Positions 53,761 to 62,343 of a DNA stretch of 64,000 bases are shown here, in pieces. The stretch spans positions 1,273,010 through 1,337,009 of the forward strand of contig NZ_WLZY01000001.1 of assembly GCF_010122465.1 (NCBI RefSeq), given 5' to 3'. The stretch's first letter is position 1. Each line of letters begins with the position of its first letter. Under the pieces are notes generated by a model. It searched no databases. It worked only from the letters and a program-made list of their open reading frames with translations, and was not told where the DNA came from. Both the position numbers and the translations under genes were made by a program. This stretch comes from Phytoactinopolyspora mesophila (lineage in GTDB: Bacteria > Actinomycetota > Actinomycetes > Jiangellales > Jiangellaceae).

Positions 53761-54711
53761 CTACACACCGGCGATCTCGCAGAGCTGTTCGGCAAGGGCC
53801 AACGTTGCCGCGGCACTCGTCATGTCGGAGAGATTCTCCGTCGCACCCGTTACGACGTCCCGGAAGTGCTCAAGTTCCGGCACGAAACCCATTGTCGTCG
53901 GCCCAGAATTCACCGGGAGCGGGACGGTGTAGTTGGGGCGCCAGACCTGCTCAGGTCGCTCTGGTGGGCGATAGGTGCAGGTGTCGACGTTGTCGATCCA
54001 CACGGCGTGTCCCTTGCCATAGATCTCGGCGTACTCATTGCGCTGATTCCAGCTAGCGGTCGTACACAGGTTGAAGGTGCACACGGCGCCTGAAGATGCC
54101 CGAGCGATGGCGGCTACCGCGTGCCCAAAGCCGGGCAACTCTGTCACATGCGCCTGCACGTCGGAGAGCTCACCAAGAAAGTACCTGGCCAGATCGAGAT
54201 GATGGACGGGATTGTCGATCAGATACGTCCGCAGGTCTCCCCCAAATCCCTGACCCATCGCAAACGTGAAGGCCCCGAGCGACGGTGCGCCGAAAACCGC
54301 CGAACGCACAATGTCGTGGGCCTGGCGGTAGGCCGGGGCGAAGCGTTTCATGTATCCCACCACCACAGGCGTCCCGGTATTCCTGCTGAGTTCGGCGAGT
54401 TCGTGAGCTTCAGCCGCAGATCCAGCCCCGGGCTTGTCGCAGAACACCGGCTTGCCAGCTTTGAGACACAGGTTGACGAGCGGGCCATAGTCGTCCGGAC
54501 TGACGCAGACAATGACGCCGTCAAGCTCGACAGAGGCAAGCATCTTTTCCGGGTCGTCGAACGCGTGCTCGGCCCCCCACATCTCGGCCGCCGCCTGGGC
54601 ACGATCCTGGTGCCGCGCGCAGGTCGCGACCAGCTCCAGCCCGGCAGCGCGCAAGTTCGGATACAGGTTCGCCGAGGCGTGTCCTCCCACGCCAATCACA
54701 CCAATACGCAT
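53761..54711 (-). CDS. Gfo/Idh/MocA family oxidoreductase
   Basis: A 316-residue protein: MRIGVIGVGGHASANLYPNLRAAGLELVATC is the GxGxxG-type NAD(P) motif. KPVFCDKPGAGSAAEAHELAELS has (D/E)KP, and LIDNPVHHLDLARYFLGE has the HHxD signature. ATG at 54711 has AGAGGA upstream. It may act with the MDR and DegT genes on the same strand in amino-sugar or cyclitol metabolism, though the cas5e relic lies between them. Substrate unknown. Confidence 0.88.
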   Translation of the reverse strand: MRIGVIGVGGHASANLYPNLRAAGLELVATCARHQDRAQAAAEMWGAEHAFDDPEKMLASVELDGVIVCVSPDDYGPLVNLCLKAGKPVFCDKPGAGSAAEAHELAELSRNTGTPVVVGYMKRFAPAYRQAHDIVRSAVFGAPSLGAFTFAMGQGFGGDLRTYLIDNPVHHLDLARYFLGELSDVQAHVTELPGFGHAVAAIARASSGAVCTFNLCTTASWNQRNEYAEIYGKGHAVWIDNVDTCTYRPPERPEQVWRPNYTVPLPVNSGPTTMGFVPELEHFRDVVTGATENLSDMTSAAATLALAEQLCEIAGV

Positions 54712-54931
54712 GCCCCGTCCTCTCATTCGCCAACCCAGCTCAGGGTCTTTGCCGGCGACGTCACGCCTCAGATCCGGCGGCGACGCCCGACCATGCTGCG
54801 GTTCTGGTCAAAGGGATTGGTAAGCGCACCCATAGGAAAGCAAATGAACTGCCTGTTTCTATTAACGTGCAGTGTCTCTCGTTCGAACCCCGACAGCAAG
54901 GCCTACGGCACGGCCCCCGCCCCCAGTTGTC

Positions 54932-55010
54932 GGGTGATCGAGAGCGCTCTATTGCTGTAGCCGACGGAGCCCACCTGGGCGTTTGCGACGCGACAGCAAC
55001 CCCCGCCCTC
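54932..55010. repeat. Pal-D copy 3 (right end lost)
   Basis: Starts GGGTGATCGAGAGCGCTC and contains the core GAGCCCACCTGGGCGTTTGC. The right-hand CGATCAC end is replaced by CCCTCACATCGGCAAG leading directly into Pal-A copy 6, so the two elements are fused. The same CTCAC(A/C)TCGGCAA sequence precedes Pal-A copy 5. Confidence 0.7.
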
Positions 55011-55020
55011 ACATCGGCAA

Positions 55021-55086
55021 GCTTCGTGGCCTGCCGTAACGGTTTGCGGCCGCACCGCGCCTTCCCGTTACATGAGGCCACGAACC
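55021..55086. repeat. Pal-A copy 6 (subtype 2)
   Basis: Left end GCTTCGTGGCCT is intact; right end is AGGCCACGAA followed by CCC. The interior matches copy 5. It lies between the divergent Gfo and STAND genes. Confidence 0.85.
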
Positions 55087-55118
55087 CTGGTCACCGGCAA
55101 CCCGCGGGCGCGGAGAGC
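55087..55118 (-). repeat. solitary CRISPR-repeat-like relic
   Basis: Directly after Pal-A copy 6 the sequence reads GGTCACCGGCAACCCGCGGG and ends GGAGAGCAC. The end GAGAGCAC is the same variant as the middle repeat of the decayed array at 61434. Position and orientation relative to Pal-A are the same as at the trailers of arrays 1 and 2. The match is partial, so the call is tentative. Confidence 0.4.
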
Positions 55119-55319
55119 ACCCTCGCAATGCCTTCCGGACTGACGTTCTGTGTCAGGGATAAGAGTTGACGCCACTGCTTGTAGATCTCCCGGGACTCCA
55201 CTCACGCAGGCCGACCTGTCAGCTGCCGCTGACAGAGGACCCTGCCGAGGGCAGAAGCTTAGAGATCTCACTAAAGACGGCATCCAAGCAGGGGGAGGTG
55301 AAACAATCGAGCTGGCGGG

Positions 55320-58298
55320 ATGTCCTCAAGGAAAGCGCGGGGCCGAATGAGTCGAGTCGATGGTGGCCAGTCCGCAGCTCGAGGTTTCCATTTCCAGTAC
55401 CTCGTCACCGTTGAGCGTCTCCTCGGGATGCTTGACACCTCTAGGAACGGCTTCCATACGCTCTACGTCGAGCGCAGTAGCCAGGGGGCAACACCTCCTG
55501 ACGCGCAGCAAAGCATCGATCTCTCGCTCGGTGAACACGGCTCGGAAGGCCGGGTCCACATACAAGTCAAATCGGTTGAAGACCCGGATTCCGCCCGCCC
55601 TCTCGGCGCAAACGAAGCACTTCGTGAACTCGTGAAGCTCTGCGCGGCCGGTTCTGCTGAGCGCTACGAGCTCATCACAAATCGCCCGCTCTCGAGGTCA
55701 GGCCGAGTTGCCCGTTCGGCACTCGAAGACGCGGTATCCCTCCGGACCGCAGTGCCAGAGTCGAGCGACCTCCTCGACGACCTGACCGCAGAGGAACTCA
55801 ACCGGCTACACAGGTGCCGGATCACGCTTGTTGAGGGAACGACGAGCCTATATCGGCAGTCCGTCAGCGCGAAGGTCCGAGCAGTGCGTGCGGCACAGCG
55901 GCTCGGCACCGGACCGGATTCTTCTGCGCTCCTTACTGGATATCTGGTGGACAAGGTCTTTCAGAGCGCTGCCGGAATTTCAAGCAGCCGGATTACGCGA
56001 AACGAAGTGACCCAATGGCTAAATACAAGCCCGCAGGAGGTCGCGGCGGCCTTGGGCGAATACGACTGGGGAAACACGATCGGATCGTGGCCAGCGCTGC
56101 CACTTCTGCCCCGTCCAGAGCGGTGGGAGCAGATCCGTCGTGGGCTTGCACGTCAAGGCGCGTCGCGGCGGCCGGCTCGATTCGTGCTGAGGGGTCCTTC
56201 GGGTATCGGGAAATCCTCGATCGCTGCAGAGTACGCGTACGCGAATCACGATCAGTATGCGTTCATGGCGTGGATCAACGGTGAGGATGCCGACTCGCTA
56301 CGGGCGTCGTTCTCGATCCTCGCTGAGTCGCTTTCACGTCGGGACGATGGGGCACGGCCGTTGACCCCCGACGTGGTTTCATCGTTGCTCTCACAGCACG
56401 TCGGTCGATGGCTCTTGATCATCGACAACGCGGTCGACACGGCCGTGGTGGAATCGTGGCTGCCACAGTTCGGCGACGGGGACATCCTGGTCACAACCCT
56501 CGACAGCACGTCTTGGTCCGGAAGAGACGGCGCCGACATTGAGCCGTTGACACCAGCGGAATCCGCGGATCTCCTGGCCCGATTTCTTCCTTCAGCGAAA
56601 GGACACGAAGAACCGCTCGCCCGCATGGCGAGCCACCTGGGTCATTGGCCGCTCGCGCTCGCCATGGCGGCCGCGTACATCAACGGCGCGCAAATGCCGC
56701 TGGCACAAGCAACCGATCAGTACCTCCGGCGACTCCTCCCCAGAGTTGTTGATGACAACCTGGTGATCCCGGAAGGCTACCCACGCACCTTGGCGGACGC
56801 CATCTTCCTTGCTGTCGACGGCCTCGCCGACGGCGTCACAGGCGGAGACGGACGGATCCCGGTCCTGGCACGCGCCACTATCTACGTTTCCTCGTTCTTT
56901 GCGGAGAACGATATCCCTCTGAAACTCCTTCTGGCCGCGACGTGCGTGAAGCCAGAAGACATGGTCGAGGCAGGCCATGAAGGGCCGACGGAGATTATTG
57001 GCGTCGACACTGACAGCAATGACATGATCAGGCTCCTCCGGAGACGATCGCTCCTACAGCGGCGCGCTCGCGCTGTCGTCGACGGCTATCAGCCGTACAT
57101 GTCGGATTGTATCTCGGTAAACACAATCACGCAGCTCGTCCTTCGTTCGCGCCTGAACCGTGAGGTCGGCCAGGTAGGAGTGACCAGTCTCATCGCCCGT
57201 GCCGCCTACCACGTCGATCAATGGTTGAAGCACTTCATCGACAATGAGCGGTTCAACCATGTGCTCGCAATAGCCCCACATGCGGCGAGCATCGCTCGTC
57301 ACGCCAAACAGGAGGAGCTCGCATCGTTTCAATCGGCAACCCTCGCCGGCAACCTGGCACTTGCCTACAGGTCCCAAGGGCGCCACGAAGAGGCAGCATC
57401 GGCACTCGAATACCAGCTGGCCCAGATTTCAGTGTTAGCCAAGCATTTTCCGGAGGTCCACCCAGATATCGCGGTCACCAAAACCACTCTGCAATTACTC
57501 GACGCCAGAACCGCCCTCAATGCACCGCTGCCTGAACTGGTGGTGATCGCAAACTCCGGGATCTTGGCGCTCGAACGCGCGCTCACCGGCGAACGGAATC
57601 AGGGCAAGACGGAACTCGGCACAGTGGCACGCAGCTACGAATCGCTACTCCAGCAGCTGGCTATAACGGAAAGCTCGCTCGAACTTGACCGGCTCATTAA
57701 CGTTGCAGCTGGGTTGGCTACCCATGCGCCGACGACGGAGGAGGCACATCTCCTATCGGAAATGCAAGCGATCAACGATCTGTTGACGACTGGTGAGAAC
57801 GACGCTGAGGCGGCCGCACGCGCACGGTCGGCACTGCACCCACGTATCCCGTTTCAGCAGCAAATACAGCTAGTGGGGCTACTTGGTGAGGCACTCACGC
57901 GCCTGCACGACTTTGGCGCTGCCGCCCTCCAGGTACGAGCGCTCGACAGTCTCGCCCAGCCACGAGAGGTCTTCGCAGACGAAGTCGTTAGTCAGTTGAA
58001 CAACATGGGTATCGCCACGTACGCTTCCCTCGACAAAGCCCCGGGCGCGGTCGACCTGCTCGCTCAAATCCTGGAGTTGTCCGAGCCTCGTTGCGCCCTG
58101 ATCCGGCCCGGCACCCTTCGAATGCACCACATACTCCGAGGCGCCTTGGCCCACGCACGACACGACGTTCATAACGCCAGGGATGCTCTCAGGCAGATCG
58201 AGGGTTTGACATCGGCGACCCGTGAGTACGGAGTAAGAGCTGACAACATCGCAGGGTCTGTCGTTCCAGCTCTGCGCTACCTAGTAGCTCGTGGCTGA
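55320..58298 (+). CDS. STAND (NB-ARC-type) NTPase with N-terminal nuclease-like domain; candidate antiviral defence protein
   Basis: A 992-residue protein I assign by architecture. Residues 15-130 (SAARGFHFQYLVTVERLL, Glu51, then SIDLSL and HIQVKSVED) look like the PD-(D/E)xK DUF4297/Cap4-type nuclease domain: Asp67 followed by QVKS with Lys84. Residues 265-460 form an NB-ARC ATPase: Walker A GPSGIGKSS (292-300), Walker B WLLIIDNAVD (364-373), ILVTTLDSTSW and the GxPLAL-type GHWPLALAMAAAYI (441-454). The C-terminal half is helical with TPR-like NLALAYRSQGRHEEAASALE (about 678-697). In Avs-type defence proteins the C-terminal part senses a phage protein and the N-terminal domain cuts DNA. ATG at 55320 is tentative; 55347 is an alternative. 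Flanked by Pal-A/Pal-D repeats and CRISPR relics. Confidence 0.75.
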   Translation: MSSRKARGRMSRVDGGQSAARGFHFQYLVTVERLLGMLDTSRNGFHTLYVERSSQGATPPDAQQSIDLSLGEHGSEGRVHIQVKSVEDPDSARPLGANEALRELVKLCAAGSAERYELITNRPLSRSGRVARSALEDAVSLRTAVPESSDLLDDLTAEELNRLHRCRITLVEGTTSLYRQSVSAKVRAVRAAQRLGTGPDSSALLTGYLVDKVFQSAAGISSSRITRNEVTQWLNTSPQEVAAALGEYDWGNTIGSWPALPLLPRPERWEQIRRGLARQGASRRPARFVLRGPSGIGKSSIAAEYAYANHDQYAFMAWINGEDADSLRASFSILAESLSRRDDGARPLTPDVVSSLLSQHVGRWLLIIDNAVDTAVVESWLPQFGDGDILVTTLDSTSWSGRDGADIEPLTPAESADLLARFLPSAKGHEEPLARMASHLGHWPLALAMAAAYINGAQMPLAQATDQYLRRLLPRVVDDNLVIPEGYPRTLADAIFLAVDGLADGVTGGDGRIPVLARATIYVSSFFAENDIPLKLLLAATCVKPEDMVEAGHEGPTEIIGVDTDSNDMIRLLRRRSLLQRRARAVVDGYQPYMSDCISVNTITQLVLRSRLNREVGQVGVTSLIARAAYHVDQWLKHFIDNERFNHVLAIAPHAASIARHAKQEELASFQSATLAGNLALAYRSQGRHEEAASALEYQLAQISVLAKHFPEVHPDIAVTKTTLQLLDARTALNAPLPELVVIANSGILALERALTGERNQGKTELGTVARSYESLLQQLAITESSLELDRLINVAAGLATHAPTTEEAHLLSEMQAINDLLTTGENDAEAAARARSALHPRIPFQQQIQLVGLLGEALTRLHDFGAAALQVRALDSLAQPREVFADEVVSQLNNMGIATYASLDKAPGAVDLLAQILELSEPRCALIRPGTLRMHHILRGALAHARHDVHNARDALRQIEGLTSATREYGVRADNIAGSVVPALRYLVARG

Positions 58299-58360
58299 CC
58301 ATAGCCAGCAGTAGGCCATCCGATCATCTGAGCTGCCCCGGTCCGGACTCCGAATTCACT

Positions 58361-58450
58361 GGTGATCGAGAGCGCTTCATGGCTGTATCCGCCGGAGCCC
58401 ACCTGGGCGTTTGCGAGACGTCAGCAACAACAATCCGGCGACGATCACCG
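58361..58450. repeat. Pal-D copy 4
   Basis: GGTGATCGAGAGCGCTTC at the left, core GAGCCCACCTGGGCGTTTGC and ACGATCACCG at the right. It follows the STAND gene by 60 nt and precedes Pal-A copy 7, the same D-A order as at 54932-55086. Confidence 0.8.
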
Positions 58451-58473
58451 AGGAAGGGCGGCTGGTTGGGCCA

Positions 58474-58541
58474 GCTTCGTGGCCTGCTGTAACGGTTTGC
58501 CGCCGGAAACCACACCTTTCCGTTACGTGAGGCCACGAAGC
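58474..58541. repeat. Pal-A copy 7 (subtype 2)
   Basis: 68 bp, ends GCTTCGTGGCCT and AGGCCACGAAGC. The right flank TGTCCACCGGCAAC resembles the flank of copy 6 (GGTCACCGGCAAC). The remaining gap to 58940 holds no gene I can support. Confidence 0.88.
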
Positions 58542-58940
58542 TTGTCCACCGGCAACTCGAAGCCACCGCGCCGCGGTGATCATCCGCCAGTCCGGTGCGC
58601 GCCACGGGTAGCCGTGATGCACCTCCCCCCGGGAACCTTTCATGGATGCTTATCACCACCCTGGGATTCGGCAACCAACATCGCCGGCACATCGGCATCT
58701 AGTCGCTCAGACGACGACGCCCTGACCCGCACTGACGGCCGTCGATACGCTTTCCACTACCCACCAGAACATGTTACGGTGAACTATCTATTTCATTGAG
58801 TGACATTCGGCCGTTTCGCGATCTGCAAACGGGCCGTCGCGCCTTTGCCGCGAGGACGACATTCCTGCACACCAGTTGAACCGGACTCGCGATGCGCACA
58901 TGGCGACACCCGTGACTTCTGATTCGAAAGTGGTGTTCTG

Positions 58941-60959
58941 ATGACGATCGAGGGCTACTGTTCGGAACGGTCGGTGTTTCCGGGCGAGACAGTTGGCTTC
59001 CACGCCAACCTTCGCGGCGGCGGCGACGTCGACATTGAGATCAGGCGGGTGCCGTCACCCGAGGTGGTTCACCGCGTCACGGCCCGGTGCGGTGAGCATG
59101 CCACTCCCATCGATGCGCACGAGAATGGCTGCCAGTGGCCGGCATTGATCACACTTGCCATCCCCCATAGCTGGTCGAGCGGCGTCTACACTGCCGACCT
59201 CACAGCCACCAGCGGCGCAACCACCCGGCTGTTCTTCGTCGTCAAGACGCCCACCCCCATCGGCCCGGTGCTGCTGTCTGTCGCGGTGAGCACCTATGAG
59301 GCTTACAACGGCTGGTCACCGCTGGCGAAAGACATGCTTGGCAAGAGTCTCTACGACGGATTCCCCGCCCCACCCGCCGACGACGGCCAAGAACGCCCGT
59401 ACAGCGACAATCCGCCGGAGCGCGCCCACATCGTGTCGTCTCAACGCCCCAACCCCGATTGGGCATCGTATTTTGAACGCTGGGAGGGACGCTTCCTGGC
59501 CTGGGCCGAAGCCGAGGGCCTCGCCGTCGACTGCTGCACCAGCGTGGACCTGCACAACGATCCCGAGCTGCTGTCTCGCTACCAGCTTCTGCTGTCCGTC
59601 GGCCACGACGAGTACTGGTCGAAAGAAATGCGGGACAACGTCGAAGACTTCATCGCCAACGGCGGCAACGTCGCCTTCTTCAGTGGCAATGTCTGCATGT
59701 GGCAAATCCGCTTCGACGACCACGACCGCCAGGTCATCTGCTACCGAAGCCCAGTTCTGGACCCCCTCATGGGCATCGACAACGAACGCGTCACTACCGA
59801 ATGGTGGTCAGCACCCGTGGACCGGCCCCCGAACTCGATGGCCGGCGTCAGCACCCGCCACGGCGCGGTCTACTCCGTCGGTGACATGTTTCTCGGCCGC
59901 ACTAGTCTGGGCGCTCGCCGCGAAGATGCCGCCTATGAGGTGTGCTTCCCCGAGCACTGGGTCTTCGACGACGTACAGCTCGCCGACGACAACACCTTCG
60001 GCCGCGGCGAAAACGTCGTCGGCTACGAAACCGACGCCGCCGAATACACCATCACCGACGACGGCATACCCAGAGCCACCCACCGCGACGGAACCCCAGA
60101 AAACTTCACCATCCTCGCGCACGCCGACCTCACCTCCTGGCGCGGCCACGGCCTCGGCGGATACGCCACCATGGGTATCTTCCGCCGCAACGGAACCGTC
60201 TTCACCGCCGCTACCACCGACTGGGCCAACGGCCTGCAACCCACCTCGAACGACGACGACGGCACAGCGGCGACAGCAGCGGCAACGGCCGGCGCGGTTC
60301 CACAAATCACCCGTAACGTCATCACCCGCCTCAGCCAGCGGATCCCGGCCAACACGTGGGACCTCATCGGCGATGCACCACCACTAGCGTCAATCACCAC
60401 CTTCGAACACCAGCTCTTCGCCATCGGCAATGACGGGCGCCTCTACTGCCGCGACGCCACCCCGCAGAACATCAAGTGGCGCGACATCGGCGACGCCGAC
60501 GGAATGCTCGCCATCGCCGCCACCGAGTTCAGCAGCGGACGGCTCCTGGCACTACACGAACACGACGGCATGTTCTTCCGCCACGGCATCACAACACCGA
60601 GCCCGTGGCACTCCGTCGCCAAAGCACCCACCAACCCCGTCGACATGGGCTGCATGTTCTCCGAAGTGTTCGCCGTCGCCGACGGCACACTCTGGGCCCG
60701 AACACCCGCGCTCATCGACGACGAATGGCGACCCGTCGATGACGCCGACGGCGTCATCTCCCTCGAAGCCTGGTGGAATACCCTCTTCGCTCTCACCGAC
60801 CGAGGCCGCATCATCTACCGCCCCGCCGAAGGCGAAGGCCGAGCACCATGGACCACCCTCGACCAAGCACCCACCGGCGCACAGGCGGTAGGCGCCATCA
60901 ACGGCCGCATCGTCATCTCCACCGAAGAAGGCAATCTCTGGTGGCGCCCCCTCGCATAG
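58941..60959 (+). CDS. N,N-dimethylformamidase beta-subunit-like protein with C-terminal beta-propeller-like repeats
   Basis: A 672-residue protein. Residues 1-460 match the large-subunit family of N,N-dimethylformamidase: a beta-sandwich start (YCSERSVFPGETVGFHANL), VAVSTYEAYNGWSPLAKDMLGKSLYD, SVDLHNDPELLSRYQLLLSVGHDEYWSKEMRDNVEDFI and GGNVAFFSGNVCMWQIR. Residues about 470-672 contain five repeats with the pattern W(R/D)DIGDADG...ALxxxG.L(Y/W)xR, resembling tachylectin/tectonin-type propellers that bind glycans or surfaces. No signal peptide is evident. No small (alpha) subunit gene is adjacent, so amidase activity on dimethylformamide should not be assumed. ATG at 58941. Confidence 0.75.
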   Translation: MTIEGYCSERSVFPGETVGFHANLRGGGDVDIEIRRVPSPEVVHRVTARCGEHATPIDAHENGCQWPALITLAIPHSWSSGVYTADLTATSGATTRLFFVVKTPTPIGPVLLSVAVSTYEAYNGWSPLAKDMLGKSLYDGFPAPPADDGQERPYSDNPPERAHIVSSQRPNPDWASYFERWEGRFLAWAEAEGLAVDCCTSVDLHNDPELLSRYQLLLSVGHDEYWSKEMRDNVEDFIANGGNVAFFSGNVCMWQIRFDDHDRQVICYRSPVLDPLMGIDNERVTTEWWSAPVDRPPNSMAGVSTRHGAVYSVGDMFLGRTSLGARREDAAYEVCFPEHWVFDDVQLADDNTFGRGENVVGYETDAAEYTITDDGIPRATHRDGTPENFTILAHADLTSWRGHGLGGYATMGIFRRNGTVFTAATTDWANGLQPTSNDDDGTAATAAATAGAVPQITRNVITRLSQRIPANTWDLIGDAPPLASITTFEHQLFAIGNDGRLYCRDATPQNIKWRDIGDADGMLAIAATEFSSGRLLALHEHDGMFFRHGITTPSPWHSVAKAPTNPVDMGCMFSEVFAVADGTLWARTPALIDDEWRPVDDADGVISLEAWWNTLFALTDRGRIIYRPAEGEGRAPWTTLDQAPTGAQAVGAINGRIVISTEEGNLWWRPLA

Positions 60960-61013
60960 CAGGTCGGGCGAGGGACGCTCATCTGGTAGACAGACCGCCC
61001 GTATGATCGCGGC

Positions 61014-61316
61014 ATGCCGGTTGACCACATGGAGTTCACCTTCACCGGTCAAGTGATCGAATGGCGTGGACCGCCGCCGTACTACTTCGTCCCCGTGCCG
61101 GACGCAGAGTCCGCCGACATCCGCGACGTGGCCGCGATCGCCACCTACGGCTGGGGCGTGATCCCTGTCCGGTCCCGGATCGGTGAGGTCGTCTTCGAGA
61201 CATCGCTTTTCCCCAAGGATGGCGCCTACTTGCTGCCGCTGAAGAACGCCGTGCGAGAACCCCACGGCCTCTCAGCCGGTGACAACGTGACCGTCGAACT
61301 GACCGTCCGGTTCTAG
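61014..61316 (+). CDS. DUF1905 domain-containing protein
   Basis: A 100-residue protein: MEFTFTGQVIEWRGPPPYYFVPVP, YGWGVIPVRSRIGEVVFETSLFPKDGAYLLPLKNAVR and GDNVTVELTVRF cover the whole DUF1905 beta-barrel-like domain. Some relatives are fused to a YdeI/OmpD-associated domain; this one is stand-alone. The start could also be the ATG at 61029 (MEFTF). Function unknown. Confidence 0.85.
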   Translation: MPVDHMEFTFTGQVIEWRGPPPYYFVPVPDAESADIRDVAAIATYGWGVIPVRSRIGEVVFETSLFPKDGAYLLPLKNAVREPHGLSAGDNVTVELTVRF

Positions 61317-61372
61317 CGGCTCGCCTGCCGCTCGAGTACCCGCACGCCGTCGGACCGAGACAAGTACGAGAC

Positions 61373-61522
61373 GGCTCATCCCCGTAGACGCGGGGACCAC
61401 AACCATGGCGGCGCAGGCCTGTCGCAATACAGCGGATCACCCCCGCATCCGCGGGGAGAGCACAACTCGGGCCGCCTCAATCGAGCCGCGCAACGGATCA
61501 TCCCCGGTTGGCTGGGGAACAT
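61373..61522 (-). CRISPR. decayed CRISPR remnant, three repeats
   Basis: Three degenerate I-E-type repeats: 61373-61400 (GGCTCATCCCC...GCGGGGACCAC), 61434-61463 (GGATCACCCCCGCATCC...GGGGAGAGCAC, two bases longer) and 61495-61522 (GGATCATCCCC...CTGGGGAACAT). Each starts exactly 61 nt after the previous one, and the intervals of 33 and 31 nt look like spacers. No cas gene or leader is adjacent. It is probably the inactive end of a former array. Confidence 0.8.
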
Positions 61523-62085
61523 CGCCCAATCACCAGCCACGATATCAACGCGTCAAATCAACTCCGCCTTAGCCACGGAGGACGCGCAGAATCGACGATC
61601 CAGCGTGTAGCAGCTAGGAGTCGTCCCTCAGCCGGGACGCTCCATTCCCCAGGACACGCTCGTTAAGTAGCCCTATCTCCTCCTCGTCGATCTCAAAGAA
61701 CTCGCCCATGGACAGCATGACCTCATCAGTCATGACAATCTCCCAGCCCGCCATGGGACCCCCGCCCGCAAGGGTTAATTGAGAACATTCTTCATCTCCG
61801 ATCCGCGTAGGTCCAGCCCTGATGTGCGGCCACCAATCCTGCACCCGCAGATCGTGATCTTCGGCCGCAGCACCAACTCGCTCGCCCCAACATGTCGTCG
61901 CGTATGAGCGTCGGTTCCGCTGTCGATCACCGCTTGAGTTGTCCGCGGCTGGACGAAGAAGCTACCGCGTCCTGCCGCGGCGCACCGTGATGGACCGTTG
62001 CGTCCAGCTGTCGAATTTGATATCAATAATGAAATTCATATTTCTTTAGGTAGCTGTCCAGCAACTTCGAGAAGAAAGGCAAGCG
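61523..62085. other. gap without a supported gene
   Basis: A minus-strand frame at 61614-61754 (MAGWEIVMTDEVMLSMGEFFEIDEEEI in outline) looks protein-like and may be a small hypothetical gene or the end of a lost one. It has no clear ribosome binding site. The remainder shows nothing I can name. Confidence 0.3.
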
Positions 62086-62343
62086 ATGAAAACGCATCCG
62101 CACAGCGCTGGCGCTGGCGCTGCTGATGGCGCTTTCGCTTCACCTGCGCGCCAACCGCGGCAGACCCCCGGGCGTAGGTGGATGTGTCAATTCGGATCGA
62201 GACAGGAGGGCTGACGGCTCGACGGTGACAATTCGCGCAAGCGACGTCGAGGTTGACAAGCAGCAGGTGATGCAAAGCCAGACCGGCGGCGGCGCGGTGA
62301 GGGGGGCGCCGCCGGCCTGGCAACTATGGTCCGCGCGGCCGCG
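62086..62343 (+). pseudogene. possible frameshifted gene for a small secreted protein
   Basis: The ATG at 62086 follows GAAGAAAGG. After ATGAAA one extra base shifts the frame. Read with that base removed, the sequence gives MKRIRTALALALLMALSL, a textbook signal peptide. The following frame stays open through TVTIRASDVEVDKQQVMQSQ to the end of the efflux gene. As it stands the start codon is out of frame. Either the gene is broken or the resemblance is chance. Confidence 0.3.

Noticed and set aside
54121-54960. Plus-strand 279-codon frame opposite the Gfo gene
   Set aside because: It is a shadow of the minus-strand Gfo gene, which has clear family motifs and a ribosome binding site.
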